Shown here: positions 62,272 to 64,000 of the stretch, piece after piece
How the letters are laid out: the number at the start of each line of letters is the position of its first letter
How positions within the stretch are numbered: the first letter of the stretch is position 1
DNA from: Sulfurimonas sp.
GTDB taxonomy: Bacteria; Campylobacterota; Campylobacteria; Campylobacterales; Sulfurimonadaceae
Length of the DNA: 64,000 nucleotides
Assembly (NCBI GenBank): GCA_028687935.1
Contig: JAQTZE010000011.1
Location: 1 to 64,000, forward strand
Direction: 5' to 3'
Translations under genes and position numbers: made by a program
Notes under the pieces: generated by a model
What the model saw: only the letters and a program-made list of their open reading frames with translations
Database searches by the model: none
What the model was told of the DNA's origin: nothing

Positions 62272-63788
62272 TTACCGATTCCTTTTGGATTGACACGGTC
62301 GTACTCAAATTTTTTATGACATGCCGGAGCACATGAGCCGCCATCAGCAGTTTCTATGTATCGAAGTGGAAATTTTATACCGTTAAAATCTGTATAATCA
62401 CGGATTAAATGCGTATATTTAGAAGCATGTTCGTCATGGCATGCCCTACAAGACCTTCCTTTTCTGTCATTGACATGCAAATAATGCAGATTAACTTCCC
62501 CGTCTCTAAACGCGGTAATATTGTGCTCTTTTGAAGTCGTTATGAACTGTGTTGTAATTTTTTTCTCTGTATGACATTTAAAACAGAAAAAGTCTTTATT
62601 TTCTAAATCAGCATAAAAGTTTTTAGTGAATGATTTTCTCAAAATACTAAAGTTATCTGAACCGTGTGGATCATGACACGCTGAGCAGCCTCCCTCTTTT
62701 TTGGCATCTTTAATCGGTTTATGCCAGTTTGGATTTTCTTCTAAATGTTTTTTCATATTTATTAGCATTCCGCCGTCCTCGTCAGACTTGATTTCCTTGT
62801 CATGACAACTAAGGCATGTAGCTACTATATCTTTTTTAAGTAAGTTCTTATGTTTTGTCGCATGCGGGTCATGACACTCCAGACATCGTTTTTCACTTGT
62901 ATTTACCCCACCATGTTTAAACTTCGAATGTGTTGTTTTTTCTTTTACTTCATCGTGGCAATCTAAACATAAATCCATCTTTGCATCAAGAGAAAGAAGT
63001 GATTTATACTCTGCTGTATGTGCATCGTGACATTCTAAACAACTTTTTTCTACAATAGGTTTATGTTTAACTTCTAGATTCATATCGACAAACTGTTTTT
63101 TTGCTTTGCCGCTAAATGTACTTTTACGATCATGACACTTCATGCATAAAGCATTTATAGAATTCTCTTTGAGCAGGCCCTTGGTATTTGACTGATGTGG
63201 ATCATGGCAATCCATACATTTTCCATCTTTCGCAGGAGTATGGTCAAACTTTTTCGTATATCGAGTTTTGTGGCACTCATAGCATATATCTGCAATGTTT
63301 TTTTTGATAAGTTCTCCGGGATTGTTATTTTTTGATGTATGGCATATCTGACATGCCCCCATTTTAAATGGCTCATGAAGATACTGTTTGAGTGGTTTAA
63401 ATTTGGCAGGTAAATCTTCAAGCTTTACAATTTTTGCTTTTACTGCCTGCGTTTTCATATGTGTAGGAGTTTCTTCTTCTCTGATCTCATCAATGCGAAT
63501 CTCTGGTGGTGCTACCGCTGCAAGAACCAGCGCTTCTTTTTTCCTATCAATAGAAGTTTTAAATTCTTGAGCAAGTTTAGTGATATTGATATCGTTTAAT
63601 TCATCCTCCGTTATTGAAAAATTCTCTTCTTCATACGCATGTTTAGCGTTTTGAAGATTATAGGTAATATTGCCCATAATCGCCACAAAACGACCAAATT
63701 TTTCTGAAACACCATATACTTGAAATAATAATGTACCAATTAATAGCAACAACACCATTGCTACTATTTTCTTTATATGCTGTTTCAT
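62268..63788 (-). CDS. Dodecaheme-type cytochrome, paralogue of 58571 (11 CXXCH plus one CX3CH)
   Basis: A 506-residue protein with an N-terminal hydrophobic segment (about 8-27) that may act as an uncleaved anchor, a polar linker (about 40-130) and eleven CXXCH sites, from CQICH to CRACH, then GGSCAPACHKK (CX3CH). About 100 residues longer than its paralogue, mostly in the N-terminal linker. A membrane anchor would place it as the inner-membrane or periplasm-spanning part of the relay. It overlaps the 7-heme gene by 4 bases and starts 20 bases after another cytochrome gene. Confidence 0.9.
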   Translation of the reverse strand: MKQHIKKIVAMVLLLLIGTLLFQVYGVSEKFGRFVAIMGNITYNLQNAKHAYEEENFSITEDELNDINITKLAQEFKTSIDRKKEALVLAAVAPPEIRIDEIREEETPTHMKTQAVKAKIVKLEDLPAKFKPLKQYLHEPFKMGACQICHTSKNNNPGELIKKNIADICYECHKTRYTKKFDHTPAKDGKCMDCHDPHQSNTKGLLKENSINALCMKCHDRKSTFSGKAKKQFVDMNLEVKHKPIVEKSCLECHDAHTAEYKSLLSLDAKMDLCLDCHDEVKEKTTHSKFKHGGVNTSEKRCLECHDPHATKHKNLLKKDIVATCLSCHDKEIKSDEDGGMLINMKKHLEENPNWHKPIKDAKKEGGCSACHDPHGSDNFSILRKSFTKNFYADLENKDFFCFKCHTEKKITTQFITTSKEHNITAFRDGEVNLHYLHVNDRKGRSCRACHDEHASKYTHLIRDYTDFNGIKFPLRYIETADGGSCAPACHKKFEYDRVNPKGIGK

Positions 63789-63808
63789 TTTCTACCTTTA
63801 TCTCATAA

Positions 63809-64000
63809 TTAATTTGATTGAAATTTACCAACAGGACAATCTGTTTCAACAACTGTATCTCGCAAAAGTTTTTCTCTGTCTGCATGATGGGGATTGTGGC
63901 ACTTATTGCAATCCAAATCAGCAATGCGATTATCAATCTCATTTTTTGGAATATGACATATATAACAAAGCTGTCCTACAGTACGGGTGACGATTGCGGC
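63809..64000 (-). CDS. Multiheme cytochrome c, C-terminal part (cut by window edge)
   Basis: The last 63 residues of a protein whose start lies beyond the window. It contains CYICH and, 21 residues later, CNKCHNPHHAD, in the doubled-CXXCH style of the neighbours, and ends with VGKFQSN. At least two hemes; the full number cannot be seen. It is the upstream member of the same operon. Confidence 0.8.
   Translation of the reverse strand, partial: AAIVTRTVGQLCYICHIPKNEIDNRIADLDCNKCHNPHHADREKLLRDTVVETDCPVGKFQSN

Noticed and set aside
63658-63942. A 94-codon minus-strand frame beginning MRLIIALLIWIA
   Set aside because: It overlaps the C-terminus of a cytochrome with two CXXCH sites and the start of the 506-residue cytochrome; the hydrophobic start is coincidental.
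1-64000. CRISPR array
   Set aside because: I found no regularly spaced identical repeats with unique spacers, and no cas genes. The repeats at 16.9-17.1 kb and 18.9-19.0 kb are degenerate and irregularly spaced.

Overview
The window is AT-rich and gene-dense. It looks like a chromosomal segment of a Campylobacterota bacterium (Sulfurimonas/Sulfurovum-like). That assignment is an inference from base composition, the fused CcsBA cytochrome c biogenesis protein, the RND/TolC/LolCDE-like operon and the overall codon style. No marker gene here fixes the genus.

Region 1 (36-26665) is a genomic island integrated in the 3' end of tRNA-Ser(TGA). A 27-bp copy of the tRNA 3' end recurs at 26639-26665 beside a tyrosine integrase, and a second 22-bp direct repeat lies just inside both ends. 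The cargo is mostly anti-phage or conflict genes: a type III restriction-modification system (res, RhuM-like, mod), a YobI/KAP-type P-loop NTPase overlapping an ABC-three-component (ABC-3C) operon, an AbiEi/AbiEii pair, a large PD-(D/E)xK-STAND NTPase resembling Avs proteins, and a Panacea antitoxin with a partner toxin candidate. Small HTH proteins, unrecognised genes and a decayed gene fill the rest.

Region 2 (26666-28268) holds a broken IS30-family element and a zinc-ribbon gene remnant. Region 3 (28269-41410) is one minus-strand operon of eleven genes with mostly overlapping stops and starts: TetR, RND adaptor, RND pump, TolC, an outer-membrane protein, a LolA-like protein, two FtsX/LolCE-like permeases, a LolD-like ATPase, a second outer-membrane protein and outer-membrane phospholipase A. 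It probably serves export or outer-membrane lipid/lipoprotein remodelling. A palindromic operator lies in front of tetR.

Region 4 (41856-64000) is an electron-transfer locus, all on the minus strand. I count 62 canonical CXXCH heme sites plus four non-canonical ones (CX12CH, CX5CH and two CX3CH) in nine cytochromes. With them are two NHL beta-propeller proteins, a peptidyl-prolyl isomerase, an outer-membrane barrel, a CcsBA heme-ligation system and a spermidine-synthase/MFS fusion. A 242-residue tetraheme secretory protein has its own consensus promoter and is bracketed by strong hairpins. Its heme pattern resembles the OmcE type of extracellular cytochrome-filament subunit, and the N-terminal part of the 693-residue cytochrome is a paralogue. 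The best candidate for an undescribed system is therefore an extracellular cytochrome filament with a trans-outer-membrane conduit in a Campylobacterota member.

Three genes carry single-base frame disruptions at A/T tracts (T6 near 33640, A4 near 41371, A10 at 53701). They may be sequencing errors, phase-variable tracts or real decay. Raw reads would decide.
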